The notes: generated by a model not told the origin, from the sequence alone. Counted from the stretch's first letter, positions 1 to 9,166 are shown. The stretch is 64,000 nt of DNA from Parvibaculum sp. (GCF_019635935.1 NZ_JAHBYN010000001.1:930001-994000), one strand, 5' to 3'. Made by a program: numbers and translations.

Positions 1-396
1 CATATCGCCCTGATCGACGAAGCATGCCCGAAGCTGACCGAGCCCGGCGCGGGCCTTCAAAAGGCGCATGGTCCCGCCATAGCAATCGTGAGGCGCCAGA
101 ACCAGGTCGTCCGGGCGGAGACGGCCGATCAGAAGATCGATCGCAGCCATCCCGCTCGAAGTGATGACGGCGCCGGCACCGCCTTCAAGAGCGGCCAGGG
201 CCTCCGCGAGCATGTCGCGGGTGGGATTCCCGGCGCGCCCGTAATCATAGGGGCCCTGCTGCTCATATCCCGCGAAGGCGTAAGTGCTGGAAAGATAGAG
301 CGGCGGCACCACGGCGGCGTAGGAAGGATCGCTCGCAACGCCATAGGACGACGCGATCGTTTCCGGTTTGGGACCGTCGGCAGCTCCGTCAGTCAT
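1..396 (-). CDS. metB: Cystathionine gamma-synthase / O-succinylhomoserine lyase-like PLP enzyme (partial)
   Basis: Only the N-terminal ~132 residues are present; the gene runs off the left edge. The reading contains STYAF, YDYGRAGNPTR and a GAVITSSGMAAI stretch, which are the substrate and PLP-phosphate binding signatures of the Cys/Met-metabolism PLP family (MetB, MetC, MetZ). The catalytic lysine lies beyond the window, so MetB and MetZ cannot be told apart. The ATG at 394-396 overlaps the cysI stop by 8 nt, so translation is coupled. Placement after cysJI suggests that the sulfide produced is used for methionine or cysteine synthesis. Family call is firm; the exact enzyme is inferred. Confidence 0.8.
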   Translation of the reverse strand, partial: MTDGAADGPKPETIASSYGVASDPSYAAVVPPLYLSSTYAFAGYEQQGPYDYGRAGNPTRDMLAEALAALEGGAGAVITSSGMAAIDLLIGRLRPDDLVLAPHDCYGGTMRLLKARAGLGQLRACFVDQGDM

Positions 397-2104
397 TGAA
401 GAACCGCCCTTCGGTTACTTCGCGAACGATTCCGGCGCGGATACAGAAATCGCCGAAGCGTTCGCCCGGCTCGCGTTCGCGCGCATACCGGCCGATGGCA
501 TCGTCCAGCACTTCCAGAATGGCGGGCTCGGCGACATTCTCCCTGATCATCCGGTTCAGGCGCTGGCCGTGAAAGCCTCCACCGAGATAGAGATTGTATT
601 TCCCCGGCGCGCGTCCCGTCAGAGCAATCTCGGCGATGTAAGGCCGCGAGCAGCCATTCGGGCAGCCGCTCGTCCTGACCGTTATGGCCTCATCGCCCAG
701 GCCGTGTCGCTCGACGATCTTCTCGATCTTCGTCAAAAGGTCGGGCAGATAGCGTTCGCTTTCCGCCATTGCAAGGCCGCAGGTCGGAAAGGCAACGCAG
801 GCGATAGCATTCTTGCGGAGCGTCGAAATGCCCTCTTCCGACAGGTCATGCGCATCGAGAAGCGATTCAATAGCATCCTTCTCGCCCTCCTCCACTCCCG
901 CGATAACGAGGTTCTGGTTCGGGGTCAGGCGGAAGGTGCCCTTGTGGGCACGCGCTATATCCCGCATGGCGTCGAGCAGACGGAGGGTCAGGCGACCGCC
1001 CTGCACGAAAACCGTCCGGTGATGGCATCCGTCGGGTGTCGTGTTCCAGCCGAAGCTGTCTCCGTTGGTCCCGAACTCAAATGGGCGCGCTTCGTCGAAA
1101 GTGGCGCCCATGTTCTTTTCGATCTCGGCCTTGATCCAGTCGAGTCCCTTGTCGTCGATCGTATATTTGAAGCGAGCGTGCAGGCGATCCTTCCTGTCGC
1201 CATAGTCGCGTTGAACCGCCATCACAGCATCCGCGCAGGCGACAACACGGTCGACCGGCACAAAGCCGATCAGACTTGCAAGACGCGGGTAGGTGCGCGG
1301 TGCTTGATCGGTCCGCCCCATGCCGCCACCGATGACCACGTTGAAGCCTTCGAGGCCTTCGGGACCACCAATGGCAATGAATCCGAGATCCTGAGCATAG
1401 ACATCGATGTCGTTGGACGGCGGAAGCGCAAAGCCGATCTTGAACTTTCGCGGCATATAGGTCCGGCCATAGAAGGGTTCTTCCGGCTCGGACGAAGCGA
1501 CACGTTCATCTCCGTACCAGATTTCATGATAGGCGCGCGTCTTCGGGATGACGTGGTCGCTTACGCGCTTCGCCATCGTCGCCACTTCGGCATGAAAGCG
1601 CGAGCTTTGGGGATCGACGGTGCACATCACGCCGCGACTGTCGTCACCGCAAGCGGCAACCGTGTCCAGCAGCGTCTCGTGCAGGCCGCGAATGATCGGG
1701 CGCAGACTGTCTTTCAGAACCCAATGAAACTGAAAGGTCTGCCGCGTCGTCAGCCTCAATGTCTCGCCGCCATGAGCACGCGCAAGTTCATCCAGTTTCA
1801 ACCATTGCGCAGGGGTGCAGACGCCTCCCGGAAGCCGGACGCGGATCATGAACTGATAGGCGGGTTCGAGTTTCTGCCGGCGCCGTTCGTCTCTCAGGTC
1901 GCGGTCGTCCTGCTGGTAGATTCCGTGAAACTTCATCAGCTTCACGTCGTCCGGTGATGGAACGGCCCCCGTTATCCTGTCCAGGAGCCCGTCGGCAATC
2001 GTACCTCGCAGATAGTCGCTCGCGGCCTTCATCCGCTCGTCGGCGCTCAATCGGTCGTAGGATTGAGAGAGGTCGCGGCTGCGGTCGGCGGTACTCGTGG
2101 TCAT
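389..2104 (-). CDS. cysI: Sulfite reductase (NADPH) hemoprotein beta subunit
   Basis: 571 aa, the usual CysI length. It catalyses six-electron reduction of sulfite to sulfide on a coupled siroheme-[4Fe-4S] centre in the cytoplasm. The four cluster ligands are visible as C436, C442, C481 and C485 (CVAFPTC and SGCPNGC), and the siroheme-binding RLTTRQTFQFHW and RLTPNQN repeats are present near residues 117 and 392. It follows cysJ by 9 bp on the same strand and overlaps metB by 8 nt, so cysJ-cysI-metB forms one transcription unit. Nothing is missing from the active site. Confidence 0.96.
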   Translation of the reverse strand: MTTSTADRSRDLSQSYDRLSADERMKAASDYLRGTIADGLLDRITGAVPSPDDVKLMKFHGIYQQDDRDLRDERRRQKLEPAYQFMIRVRLPGGVCTPAQWLKLDELARAHGGETLRLTTRQTFQFHWVLKDSLRPIIRGLHETLLDTVAACGDDSRGVMCTVDPQSSRFHAEVATMAKRVSDHVIPKTRAYHEIWYGDERVASSEPEEPFYGRTYMPRKFKIGFALPPSNDIDVYAQDLGFIAIGGPEGLEGFNVVIGGGMGRTDQAPRTYPRLASLIGFVPVDRVVACADAVMAVQRDYGDRKDRLHARFKYTIDDKGLDWIKAEIEKNMGATFDEARPFEFGTNGDSFGWNTTPDGCHHRTVFVQGGRLTLRLLDAMRDIARAHKGTFRLTPNQNLVIAGVEEGEKDAIESLLDAHDLSEEGISTLRKNAIACVAFPTCGLAMAESERYLPDLLTKIEKIVERHGLGDEAITVRTSGCPNGCSRPYIAEIALTGRAPGKYNLYLGGGFHGQRLNRMIRENVAEPAILEVLDDAIGRYAREREPGERFGDFCIRAGIVREVTEGRFFND

Positions 2105-2113
2105 TGTGTTGCC

Positions 2114-3916
2114 TCAATAGACATCGCGCTGGTAGCGGTGATCCGATTGCAGGGAGCGGACGTAGTCTTCGGCGGCATCGCGGCTGCTATGTCCTTCGGA
2201 CGCGACGATATCGATCAATGTTTGATGCACGTCGGGCGCAAGATTGGCCGCGTCGCCGCATACATAGACATGAGCTCCCTCCTCGAGCCATGCGAACACC
2301 TCGCGGGACTGTTCCTTGAGTCGGTGCTGAACATAGGTTTTTTCGCTGCGATCGCGCGAAAAGGCGACGTCCATGCGCGTGAGCGTACCGTCCTTCAGCC
2401 AGCTCTGCCATTCGGTCTGGTACAGGAAATCCGTGCGGAAGTTTCGCTCGCCGAAGAACAGCCAGCTCTGGCCCGTGACGCCGCGCGCTTCGCGTTCCTG
2501 GAGAAAGGCACGATATGGCGCTACGCCTGTGCCCGCGCCGATCATGATCGCGGGAACTTCGTCGGCCGGCAGCCGGAAATGTGCATTGCTCTGGATATAG
2601 ACGGGCAACAGATCATCGGCTGCGACACGATCTGCAAGCAGGCTGGAGGCGACCCCTCCCCGCGGCTCTCCATGCAATTCGTAGCGAACGGGAGCGACCG
2701 TCAGATGAGCCTCGTCCGGTGCGGCCGCGAGGCTCGACGCCAGCGAATAGAGACGAGGCTGGAGCGGGCGCAATGCGCTCAAGAGCCCTTGCGACATGAC
2801 ATCGGAGACCGGGAACCGGCGCACGATGTCGACAATATGATGGTTGTGGAGAAAGACGGAACGTTCTCCGGCGCAATCCTCGCTCTGAAGCGATTTCAAT
2901 TCGGCCGAGTCGCTCAACATGGCCCAATAGTCGAGAAATCTGGGCGTCGCGGCCGTTATCTCGAAACGATGCGTCAGCGCCTCGCCGAGGGTCGTGTGCG
3001 CTCCCTTGAAATCGACCGCTTCATCCGGGGCCAGTGACAAAGCCTGAAGCAGCGTTTCGACGACGGCGGGATCGTTCGAGGCGGCAATGCCAAGCGCATC
3101 CCCCGGCTCGTAGGTGAGCCCCGACCCTTCGAGAGAAAATTCGATATGCCGCGTTTCCTTCGTCGATCCCCGACCGACGATGACAATGTTTTCAAGCACC
3201 CTCGCCGGAAACGGATTCTTCTTGTTGTAGCTCGAAGCGGAAGACGCGGCGGGCGTTTCCAGTCGCGCGGTGGAAACGGAAACCGTGCTCGCTTCAGCCG
3301 CCAGCAACTCGACAATCTTGTCCGTCCAGTTGGCGGCAGCCTCCTCATAGTCGACATCGCAATCGACCCGGGGCTCGAGCCTCGTCGCGCCGAGTTCCTC
3401 GAAGCGGGCATCGAGCCGCTTTCCTGCCTGGCAGTAGAATTCGTAGGTGGAGTCACCGAGCGCGAGCACCGCAAAGCGGGTGCCATCGAGTTTCGGCGCC
3501 TTGCGGCTTTCCACAAACTCGAAAAAGCCCACGGCAGGTTGCGGCGGGTCTCCTTCCCCGTATGTGCTGACAACAATCAGGAGATCTTCTTCCTGACCTA
3601 GTTGCCGGACCTTATACTCTGCCATGTCGGCCAGTGTGTTTGCGATACCTTTCGTCTGCAGGGCTGCGGAAAGGCCCTTCGCGACTTCGGCGGCATTGCT
3701 GGTTTCCGTTCCATAGAGGATAGAAAGCTTGCGCGCCGATGCAGCCGCCGGTGCCGGCGCGACGAATTGCTTCGACGAAGAAAGACCCACCTCAACTCCG
3801 GCGAAATATCCGCTGAGCCAACGAGCTTCTTTCGGCCCGATTGTCTGGAGCAGTTCCTGAACTAGGCGGGATTGTTCAGGGGTCAGCATCTTTCCCGGGA
3901 ACTCGGATCGGGTCAC
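2114..3916 (-). CDS. cysJ: Sulfite reductase (NADPH) flavoprotein alpha subunit
   Basis: 600 aa. It passes electrons from NADPH through FAD and FMN to CysI. An N-terminal flavodoxin domain (about 65-210, with ILYGTETSNAAEVA and STYGEGDPP) is followed by a FAD-binding connection domain (RLYSLASS near 400) and an NADPH-binding domain (GAGTGVAPYRAF and YVCGDA). It ends in a C-terminal aromatic, YQRDVY, as in E. coli CysJ. It is the first gene of the cysJ-cysI-metB unit; the 203 bp upstream separate it from the ferritin-like gene and probably hold its promoter. Confidence 0.96.
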   Translation of the reverse strand: MTRSEFPGKMLTPEQSRLVQELLQTIGPKEARWLSGYFAGVEVGLSSSKQFVAPAPAAASARKLSILYGTETSNAAEVAKGLSAALQTKGIANTLADMAEYKVRQLGQEEDLLIVVSTYGEGDPPQPAVGFFEFVESRKAPKLDGTRFAVLALGDSTYEFYCQAGKRLDARFEELGATRLEPRVDCDVDYEEAAANWTDKIVELLAAEASTVSVSTARLETPAASSASSYNKKNPFPARVLENIVIVGRGSTKETRHIEFSLEGSGLTYEPGDALGIAASNDPAVVETLLQALSLAPDEAVDFKGAHTTLGEALTHRFEITAATPRFLDYWAMLSDSAELKSLQSEDCAGERSVFLHNHHIVDIVRRFPVSDVMSQGLLSALRPLQPRLYSLASSLAAAPDEAHLTVAPVRYELHGEPRGGVASSLLADRVAADDLLPVYIQSNAHFRLPADEVPAIMIGAGTGVAPYRAFLQEREARGVTGQSWLFFGERNFRTDFLYQTEWQSWLKDGTLTRMDVAFSRDRSEKTYVQHRLKEQSREVFAWLEEGAHVYVCGDAANLAPDVHQTLIDIVASEGHSSRDAAEDYVRSLQSDHRYQRDVY

Positions 3917-4119
3917 GTTGCATCTACCTCAGCAGTTGGCTCCCCCTCCCCCGCGCCGTTGCCCGCTCACTCAGGCAGATCCGGAGCTGTTTTCGTGAAG
4001 CGCGTTTCGCTAGGCGCAGATGTGCGTCGTTTGCTTTCACAAGACAAACGCATATTGTTTTTGTTTCTAAGCAAATTTTTGAATATCAACGGAGCGCCGA
4101 CCCGAGAACGGGTCCGGAC

Positions 4120-4632
4120 TCAGCCGTTCGAATGCGTATCGCCACCGGGGGTTGGCCTGTTCTTCAGGAAACTATCCGTCAGGTCAATATTGGATTCATG
4201 GCTCTCGAGCATGTTTTTCAAATCCCCGTACAGCTCGTCGCTCCGAACCCGGGGCATCAGCTCCCGCAGCTTCCGCGCCACCCAGGACTGCCCGCGATTC
4301 AGAAAATGCAGCCGCTCGTGAAGATCGCCAATCGCCATGGCCTTCGCGAAAAACGCGCCGCATTTCAGCGACGGCAAACCATCAGCCTTGCGTATGTACC
4401 GAAAAAGCATAGCGCACCACCGGACCTCGTCGTCGCGAACGGCCCGCAGCAACGCAATTTCGTCTTCGTTCGTCAGCTCCCTCGCGCTCGCAAGCGCAAC
4501 ACGCGCACCCGCACGCTCCGCCTCCAGCAATTCATTCAGGACTAGGAGTATTTCCTCGCGCGGCGCAAAGCCCATATAGGCGTCGTCGGCCTCGGCCGTA
4601 TAACAGGCCGGGGAGGAAGGTTCATCCGTCAT
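4120..4632 (-). CDS. Ferritin-like helical protein (DUF6306-like)
   Basis: 170 aa, predicted to be entirely alpha-helical, with acidic and histidine residues at the spacing of a ferritin-like four-helix bundle (LLEAERAG near 36, DDEVRWC near 67, ERLHFLN near 104, LESHESN near 148). I recall similar proteins annotated as DUF6306, but this was not searched. Its ATG overlaps the stop of the LysR gene by 4 nt (ATGA), so the two are co-translated. The position between LysR and cysJ suggests a role connected with sulfur or redox metabolism. The function is unknown. Confidence 0.75.
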   Translation of the reverse strand: MTDEPSSPACYTAEADDAYMGFAPREEILLVLNELLEAERAGARVALASARELTNEDEIALLRAVRDDEVRWCAMLFRYIRKADGLPSLKCGAFFAKAMAIGDLHERLHFLNRGQSWVARKLRELMPRVRSDELYGDLKNMLESHESNIDLTDSFLKNRPTPGGDTHSNG

Positions 4633-5477
4633 ACCGCGATCTCCGCCGCCGCGCGCAGGCCGCTGCGAATGCGCGCCATCACGCCCGGATCGGCCTTGGT
4701 CGAATGCACGACATAGGCCGAATACGAGAATTCTGGACTGTCCGGCACGAGCGCGAGGCGGCCCTCCTCCAGATAGGGACGGATAAACCCCTTGCGGAAA
4801 TAGCCGCTTCCACCCGTGGCCAGAATATACTCAAGCGCCAATGGTCCGTAGCTGATCGAGACCACGGGGTTCGGTTGATCGGGAAAGGCAGCCTGATAGC
4901 TCGCGGCAAATTCCCCTCCCCAATCGATCCGGACATGGTCCTCCGGCGCGAGTGGTTTGTTGGCCGGTGTGGTTCGCACGAAAACGAGCTTCTCCTCAAA
5001 CAGAAGCTCCGCGATCACACCCGGCCTGCTTTGCGCGGCATAGATCACCGCAACATCGAGCGAGCCGTCCTGAACCTGCTCCATCAGGCGCTCGGACGTA
5101 TCGATCTGTGTACTAACGGCAATCTCCGGACATTCCCTGCGCATCCACAACAGCCAGTGACGGAGCAAAGGGCTCCACAAGCTGAGTTCAGCTCCGATAG
5201 TGACCACCGTATCCCGGCCCGGCGGCAGAGCGACTGCGTGGCGCGCGCGGTCCCACACCTGAACGAGGGTGGTGGCGAAACGCAGGAACTGTTCGCCGGC
5301 GGGGGTCAATCTCGCCCCCGCCTTGTTGCGCACGAAAACCGGACGGTCGAGCCGGTCCTCCAGAACGCGTATGCGGGCGCTCACAGCCGTCTGCGTCAGA
5401 TTCAGATTGGCCGCAGCGCCGACAAAGCTGCCGGTCTTCACAACTTCCAGGAATGTCCGCGCGACGTCGATATCCAT
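4629..5477 (-). CDS. LysR-family transcriptional regulator
   Basis: 282 aa. The N-terminal winged helix-turn-helix (residues 1-60, FLEVVKTGSFVGAAANLNLTQTAVSARIRVLE) is classic LysR, followed by a two-lobed effector-binding domain. It is the first gene of the minus-strand block leading into the ferritin-like gene and cysJI. Sulfur-assimilation operons are often controlled by LysR proteins such as CysB and Cbl, so it may regulate cysJI, but its effector is not evident. LysR genes are often divergent from their targets; here all genes run the same way. Confidence 0.88.
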   Translation of the reverse strand: MDIDVARTFLEVVKTGSFVGAAANLNLTQTAVSARIRVLEDRLDRPVFVRNKAGARLTPAGEQFLRFATTLVQVWDRARHAVALPPGRDTVVTIGAELSLWSPLLRHWLLWMRRECPEIAVSTQIDTSERLMEQVQDGSLDVAVIYAAQSRPGVIAELLFEEKLVFVRTTPANKPLAPEDHVRIDWGGEFAASYQAAFPDQPNPVVSISYGPLALEYILATGGSGYFRKGFIRPYLEEGRLALVPDSPEFSYSAYVVHSTKADPGVMARIRSGLRAAAEIAV

Positions 5478-5581
5478 TCGGCAACAACTTTCATTTCAAT
5501 AGACAATTATATTCATTTGCTTGCTCTTGGTTCGCAAGCGGATATTTGAGCGGCACCACTGCAAGGCGATTGCCGTACACG

Positions 5582-5818
5582 ATGACCCGTCACGATCCAG
5601 ACCTCTCCGATAGACCGCCACTTCCGTGGCGCTTGATTGCATACTGGATCGCGGCTTTCGCTGTCACGCCCATTTCCGTTAGCGCGCTCGTACGTCTGTG
5701 CGTCGCAATCGGCGCGATACGGTCCTCGGACGCCAACCTCGCCACCCTGATCGCATTACCTGTCGCGTTCCTAGTGCTGGTGCTGTTCAGCCCTCGAAGC
5801 GTCGATCCTCACTCATGA
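5582..5818 (+). CDS. Small two-helix membrane protein
   Basis: 78 aa from ATG 5582. Two hydrophobic segments (about residues 16-40 and 51-68) predict two membrane spans, separated by a short polar loop. No family is recognised and no strong ribosome-binding site precedes the ATG. The frame is open further upstream, but the longer version would run into the lysR promoter region. It lies between lysR and the peroxiredoxin gene. It could be a real small protein or chance. Confidence 0.4.
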   Translation: MTRHDPDLSDRPPLPWRLIAYWIAAFAVTPISVSALVRLCVAIGAIRSSDANLATLIALPVAFLVLVLFSPRSVDPHS

Positions 5819-5907
5819 ACAATGATGATTACAAACTACAATAACATTCGTTTGTTTGCGCTTTAAGGATGCGTCATTTTCCGTGTCTCGCACACAAGGA
5901 GCTCCCC

Positions 5908-6546
5908 ATGACCATCCAGCTCGGACAGATCGCCCCGGATTTCGAACAGGACAGCACGCACGGCCAGATCCGTTTTCACGATTGGATCGGTTCGAGCTGG
6001 GCCGTGCTGTTCAGCCATCCGAAGAATTTCACGCCCGTCTGCACCACGGAGCTTGGCGAAGTTGCACGGCTGCGCCCCGAGTGGGACAAGCGCGATGTGA
6101 AGCCGATCGGGCTGTCGGTGGATCCAGTCGAGGCGCATCACAAATGGGAAGAAGACATTGCGGAAACGCAGGGCCACGCGCTCGATTTTCCGATGATTGC
6201 CGATCCGGACGGGCGCGTGTCGAAGCTCTACGACATGATCCATCCTGAGAGCGACCCTACGGTGACTGTTCGCTCCGTCTTCGTAATCGATCCATCGCGA
6301 AAGGTCCGATTGATACTTACCTATCCGCCCAGCACCGGCCGAAACTTCGCGGAGATCTTGCGCGCCATCGACAGTCTTCAGTTGACAGACTCACGGAGCA
6401 TAGCCACGCCGGTTAACTGGAAGCCCGGGCAATCAGTAGTCATTTCTCCAAAGTTGTCCGACGAAGAAGCCTCGAGACAATTTCCGCAGGGCTACAAAAC
6501 ACTGAAGCCTTATCTGCGTATGGTCGATCTGCAACCACTCAAATAG
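5908..6546 (+). CDS. 1-Cys peroxiredoxin (Prx6 family)
   Basis: 212 aa, starting at ATG 5908 behind an AAGGAG site at 5896-5901. It reduces peroxides with a single peroxidatic cysteine, C45 in NFTPVCTTELG; no resolving cysteine is seen. The long C-terminal region (after about 160, with TPVNWKPGQSVVISP and LKPYLRMV) is the Prx6-type dimerisation extension. It precedes carbonic anhydrase and Fe-SOD on the same strand, which suggests an oxidative-stress operon. Confidence 0.92.
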   Translation: MTIQLGQIAPDFEQDSTHGQIRFHDWIGSSWAVLFSHPKNFTPVCTTELGEVARLRPEWDKRDVKPIGLSVDPVEAHHKWEEDIAETQGHALDFPMIADPDGRVSKLYDMIHPESDPTVTVRSVFVIDPSRKVRLILTYPPSTGRNFAEILRAIDSLQLTDSRSIATPVNWKPGQSVVISPKLSDEEASRQFPQGYKTLKPYLRMVDLQPLK

Positions 6547-6584
6547 CCATGCGTCAACCGTCTGAGTTGATGGGGGAGCAAGAG

Positions 6585-7223
6585 GTGAAGTTCGCCGCTG
6601 TCGGGAAGGATAGCGCCGACATCTCAAACCTGTTCAAGCGAAACAGAGCTTGGGCAGAACGCAAGACAAGGTCTGATCCGGGCTTCTTCAAGCGTCTCGT
6701 TAGCCAACAAAATCCACACTACTTCTGGATCGGATGTTCAGACAGCCGCGTTCCCGCGACGGAAATTGTCGACCTTGATCCTGGCGAGATGTTCGTCCAC
6801 CGCAACGTCGCAAATTTGGCCAATGTTTCCGATCCAAATTTCTCTGCGGCGCTAGAGTTCGCCGTCGACGTACTTCAAGTTCGTCATATCATCGTGGTCG
6901 GACACTACGGTTGTGGCGGTATTGCTGCCGCGACAAGTGACCAAACAGATTGCGAAATTGGCCGCTGGCTCATTCCAGTGCGTGAACTACGCAAACGTCT
7001 CCTGCATAACTCCCCTTCAGGCGAAGCCCCGCACCCGAACGCGCTTTGCGATCTCAATGTTCTCGCCCAGGTTGAAGCACTCGTACTCAACCCAATTGTA
7101 GGTGCCGCCTGGGCCCGAGACGCGGATCTGACCTTACATGGATGGGTATACGAAATCGCAGACGGACTCCTGAAAAGAGTCTGCACTCCGGTATCTCCAG
7201 GGCGGCAACGGGGCACGATATAG
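6585..7223 (+). CDS. Beta-class carbonic anhydrase
   Basis: Interconverts CO2 and bicarbonate in the cytoplasm. Zinc ligands are visible as C51, H107 and C110 (CSDSR and GHYGCGG), with the D53-R55 dyad. I chose GTG 6585 because GGGGGAG at 6572-6578 sits 6 nt upstream; ATG 6549, 2 bp after the peroxiredoxin stop, is the alternative. About 212 aa, normal for bacterial Can. It sits between peroxiredoxin and sodB. Confidence 0.92.
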   Translation: MKFAAVGKDSADISNLFKRNRAWAERKTRSDPGFFKRLVSQQNPHYFWIGCSDSRVPATEIVDLDPGEMFVHRNVANLANVSDPNFSAALEFAVDVLQVRHIIVVGHYGCGGIAAATSDQTDCEIGRWLIPVRELRKRLLHNSPSGEAPHPNALCDLNVLAQVEALVLNPIVGAAWARDADLTLHGWVYEIADGLLKRVCTPVSPGRQRGTI

Positions 7224-7294
7224 ATATCTACCGCCGCCATGCGGCTTGTCTTCATGCCACTCATCCCACCGGCCAACTATCAGGAGCTTTGTTG

Positions 7295-7966
7295 ATGACA
7301 GATAGAGATGAAACACACGAAATATTCTCTCTTCCCCATCTTCCCTATGAGCTCAATGCGTTGTCTCCCTATTTGTCGTCTGAAGCTATTGATACCCACT
7401 ACAGCAGACATCACACCCGCTATGTCGAAACTCTGAATCGTCTTGTCGAAAACCTCAAAAACCCTCCTTCAACCCTCGAAACACTCATTCGTTCCTCATA
7501 CCAATCCGACATCCCTCTGTTCAATAATGCAGCGCAAGCATGGAACCACGCGTTCTTCTGGGAGAGCATGAGCCCTCAGCCGACAAAGCCGGATGGGAAG
7601 TTGAGGGATGCGATCTCCCGGAACTTCGGAAGTATTGAGGCGTTGAAACAACAATTTATCGCAGGAGGAACCGGGCATTTCGGCTCCGGCTGGGTATGGC
7701 TCGTGTCCCGGAACGGCGATCTTTCAGTGGCGGCTACACATGATGCCGGGAACCCGATTACCGAAGATGGCCTGACCCCTCTGTTGACGTGCGATGTTTG
7801 GGAGCACGCCTATTACATTGACTATCGCCATAACCGCGCTGACTGGTTATTGACGTGGTGGGATCATCTCGCCAACTGGCATTTCGCCGAAAAACAGTAC
7901 GAAGCATCGTTAGGAAAAGCTCGTGGATGGGTGTTCACAGATTCCGGAAACACCTCGCGACGATGA
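7295..7966 (+). CDS. sodB: Superoxide dismutase, iron type
   Basis: 223 aa from ATG 7295, with CAGGAG at 7281-7286 as the ribosome-binding site. Converts superoxide to oxygen and peroxide. The metal ligands H35, H85, D167 and H171 are all present, in YSRHH, AQAWNHAFFW and DVWEHAYYIDY. The AAQxWNH arrangement (Q81) favours iron over manganese. No signal peptide, so it is cytoplasmic. It is about 20-30 residues longer than E. coli SodB because of a polar N-terminal extension and a short tail. Confidence 0.93.
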   Translation: MTDRDETHEIFSLPHLPYELNALSPYLSSEAIDTHYSRHHTRYVETLNRLVENLKNPPSTLETLIRSSYQSDIPLFNNAAQAWNHAFFWESMSPQPTKPDGKLRDAISRNFGSIEALKQQFIAGGTGHFGSGWVWLVSRNGDLSVAATHDAGNPITEDGLTPLLTCDVWEHAYYIDYRHNRADWLLTWWDHLANWHFAEKQYEASLGKARGWVFTDSGNTSRR

Positions 7967-8047
7967 GGAGCCTATTACGCGGCCTCTTCGAATGTCGTTG
8001 CACCCCAGCCTACGGCCGCAGCGAAGCGAGCGCGAGACTTTCTCCGC

Positions 8048-8386
8048 TCAATCTCCTTCACCTGCGTTCGGGCTAAAATCGGACAACTTGCCGGGAACGC
8101 CATTCAACGCGTCTGCTTCAGGCATAGGCGGTTTCTTCCGTGTGATGTTCGGCCATTTTTCTGCAAACACTGCATTGAGCTCCAGCCATTGCGGCGTGGC
8201 TTCAGCGTCCGTATCAGGAAATATGGCATCCGCCGGACACTCGGGGACACAAACACCGCAGTCGATGCACTCGTCGGGGTGAATGACAAGCATGTTTTCG
8301 CCTTCGTAAAAGCAGTCAACCGGACAAACCTCCACGCAATCAGTGAACTTACATTTGATGCAGTTGTCCGAAACCACATACGTCAT
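8048..8386 (-). CDS. fdxA: 7Fe ferredoxin FdxA
   Basis: 112 aa, typical FdxA length. A small soluble electron carrier with one [3Fe-4S] and one [4Fe-4S] cluster. The cysteine pattern is C9, C17, C21, C40, C43, C46 and C50, with the pair [14 protein letters not shown], followed by the family's conserved C-terminal tail. A perfect 9-3-9 palindrome centred 31 bp upstream of the start (8407-8427) matches NsrR-type operators. Together with the neighbouring nsrR gene, this suggests NO-responsive expression. Confidence 0.94.
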   Translation of the reverse strand: MTYVVSDNCIKCKFTDCVEVCPVDCFYEGENMLVIHPDECIDCGVCVPECPADAIFPDTDAEATPQWLELNAVFAEKWPNITRKKPPMPEADALNGVPGKLSDFSPNAGEGD

Positions 8387-8406
8387 CGCGAACGTCCCTG
8401 TTATTC

Positions 8407-8427
8407 AGATATATTACAAATATATCT
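8407..8427 (-). promoter_or_regulatory. Putative NsrR operator upstream of fdxA
   Basis: Perfect inverted repeat AGATATATT-ACA-AATATATCT, immediately upstream of fdxA and downstream of nsrR. It fits the recalled NsrR consensus of AT-rich 9-bp half-sites separated by 3 nt. The same motif recurs upstream of nnrS and of the gene starting at 12655. Confidence 0.72.
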
Positions 8428-8463
8428 TTTTGAACGTTAAAAACTCTGGGAATTTCTGCTGCG

Positions 8464-8973
8464 TCAGCCTGTCCTTCGAACACGCCCGCGGGTCTTTTCA
8501 CCCTTCGTGCCGATGTTTCTAAAGTCAGGACCGCGGGTTTCGTCGCCGGCCGGCGGCGGCCGGCGAAAATCTCTTTTCTTAAGGGCGATGTCGGCGAGCG
8601 TATAACCGTCCAAGGTAGCAACAAACGAGACTAGCGCTTCATTCAGAACGCTCGCCAGCTCGCACTTCCTGGTCAACACACATTGATTGCCGGTAGAAAA
8701 ACACTCTACCAAAGCAAAATCAGGTTCCGTTGCCCGCATCACCGCACCGAGACTGATATTCTCGGGCGGCATAGCAAGCATGAATCCGCCCGACCTACCG
8801 CGCACACTCTTCAGATAGCCCGCCCTAGTCAGAATATTGACCACCTTCATCAGATGCGCTTTCGAGATGTCGTAGACCTTCGCTGTCTCATCAATTGTAA
8901 TCAGTCGGTCGTTCTCGGCAGCGGCATACATGAGAACGCGCAGGGCGTAGTCCGAAAGTGTGGTCAAACGCAT
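8464..8973 (-). CDS. nsrR: Rrf2-family nitric-oxide-sensing repressor NsrR
   Basis: 169 aa. The N-terminal winged helix starts MRLTTLSDYALRVLMY and is followed by C91, C98 and C104 in ECFSTGNQCVLTRKCEL, the three-cysteine cluster-binding loop of NsrR. The [Fe-S] cluster is destroyed by NO, relieving repression. The C-terminal ~30 residues are basic, proline-rich and longer than in typical NsrR. Three matching palindromes in the neighbourhood support NsrR over other Rrf2 members such as IscR. Confidence 0.88.
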   Translation of the reverse strand: MRLTTLSDYALRVLMYAAAENDRLITIDETAKVYDISKAHLMKVVNILTRAGYLKSVRGRSGGFMLAMPPENISLGAVMRATEPDFALVECFSTGNQCVLTRKCELASVLNEALVSFVATLDGYTLADIALKKRDFRRPPPAGDETRGPDFRNIGTKGEKTRGRVRRTG

Positions 8974-9089
8974 AAGTCACCCATTTCATTCGCCTCAAAG
9001 ATAATCCAACGCCCCTGAGCCGCGGCAGAGCTCCTTGAGTCACCCCCCCTGCGACGAACGGCATCATAACTTCCCTTCAAAAAACAATA

Positions 9090-9110
9090 TGATACATTTA
9101 ACATATATCT
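9090..9110 (+). promoter_or_regulatory. Putative NsrR operator between nsrR and nnrS
   Basis: TGATACATT-TAA-CATATATCT, a diverged copy of the perfect fdxA palindrome. It lies 57 bp upstream of the nnrS start and 117 bp upstream of the nsrR start, so it could control nnrS, nsrR or both. Confidence 0.6.
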
Positions 9111-9166
9111 AATTACCGCGACCGCAATCTTGCTATTTCCACTCAGGCTGGGGCGTAGAGGTTCAG

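Noticed and set aside
7221..7230. Perfect palindrome TAGATATCTA near the end of the carbonic anhydrase gene
   Set aside because: Too short and lacks the NsrR 9-3-9 arrangement; chance is likely in an AT-rich stretch.
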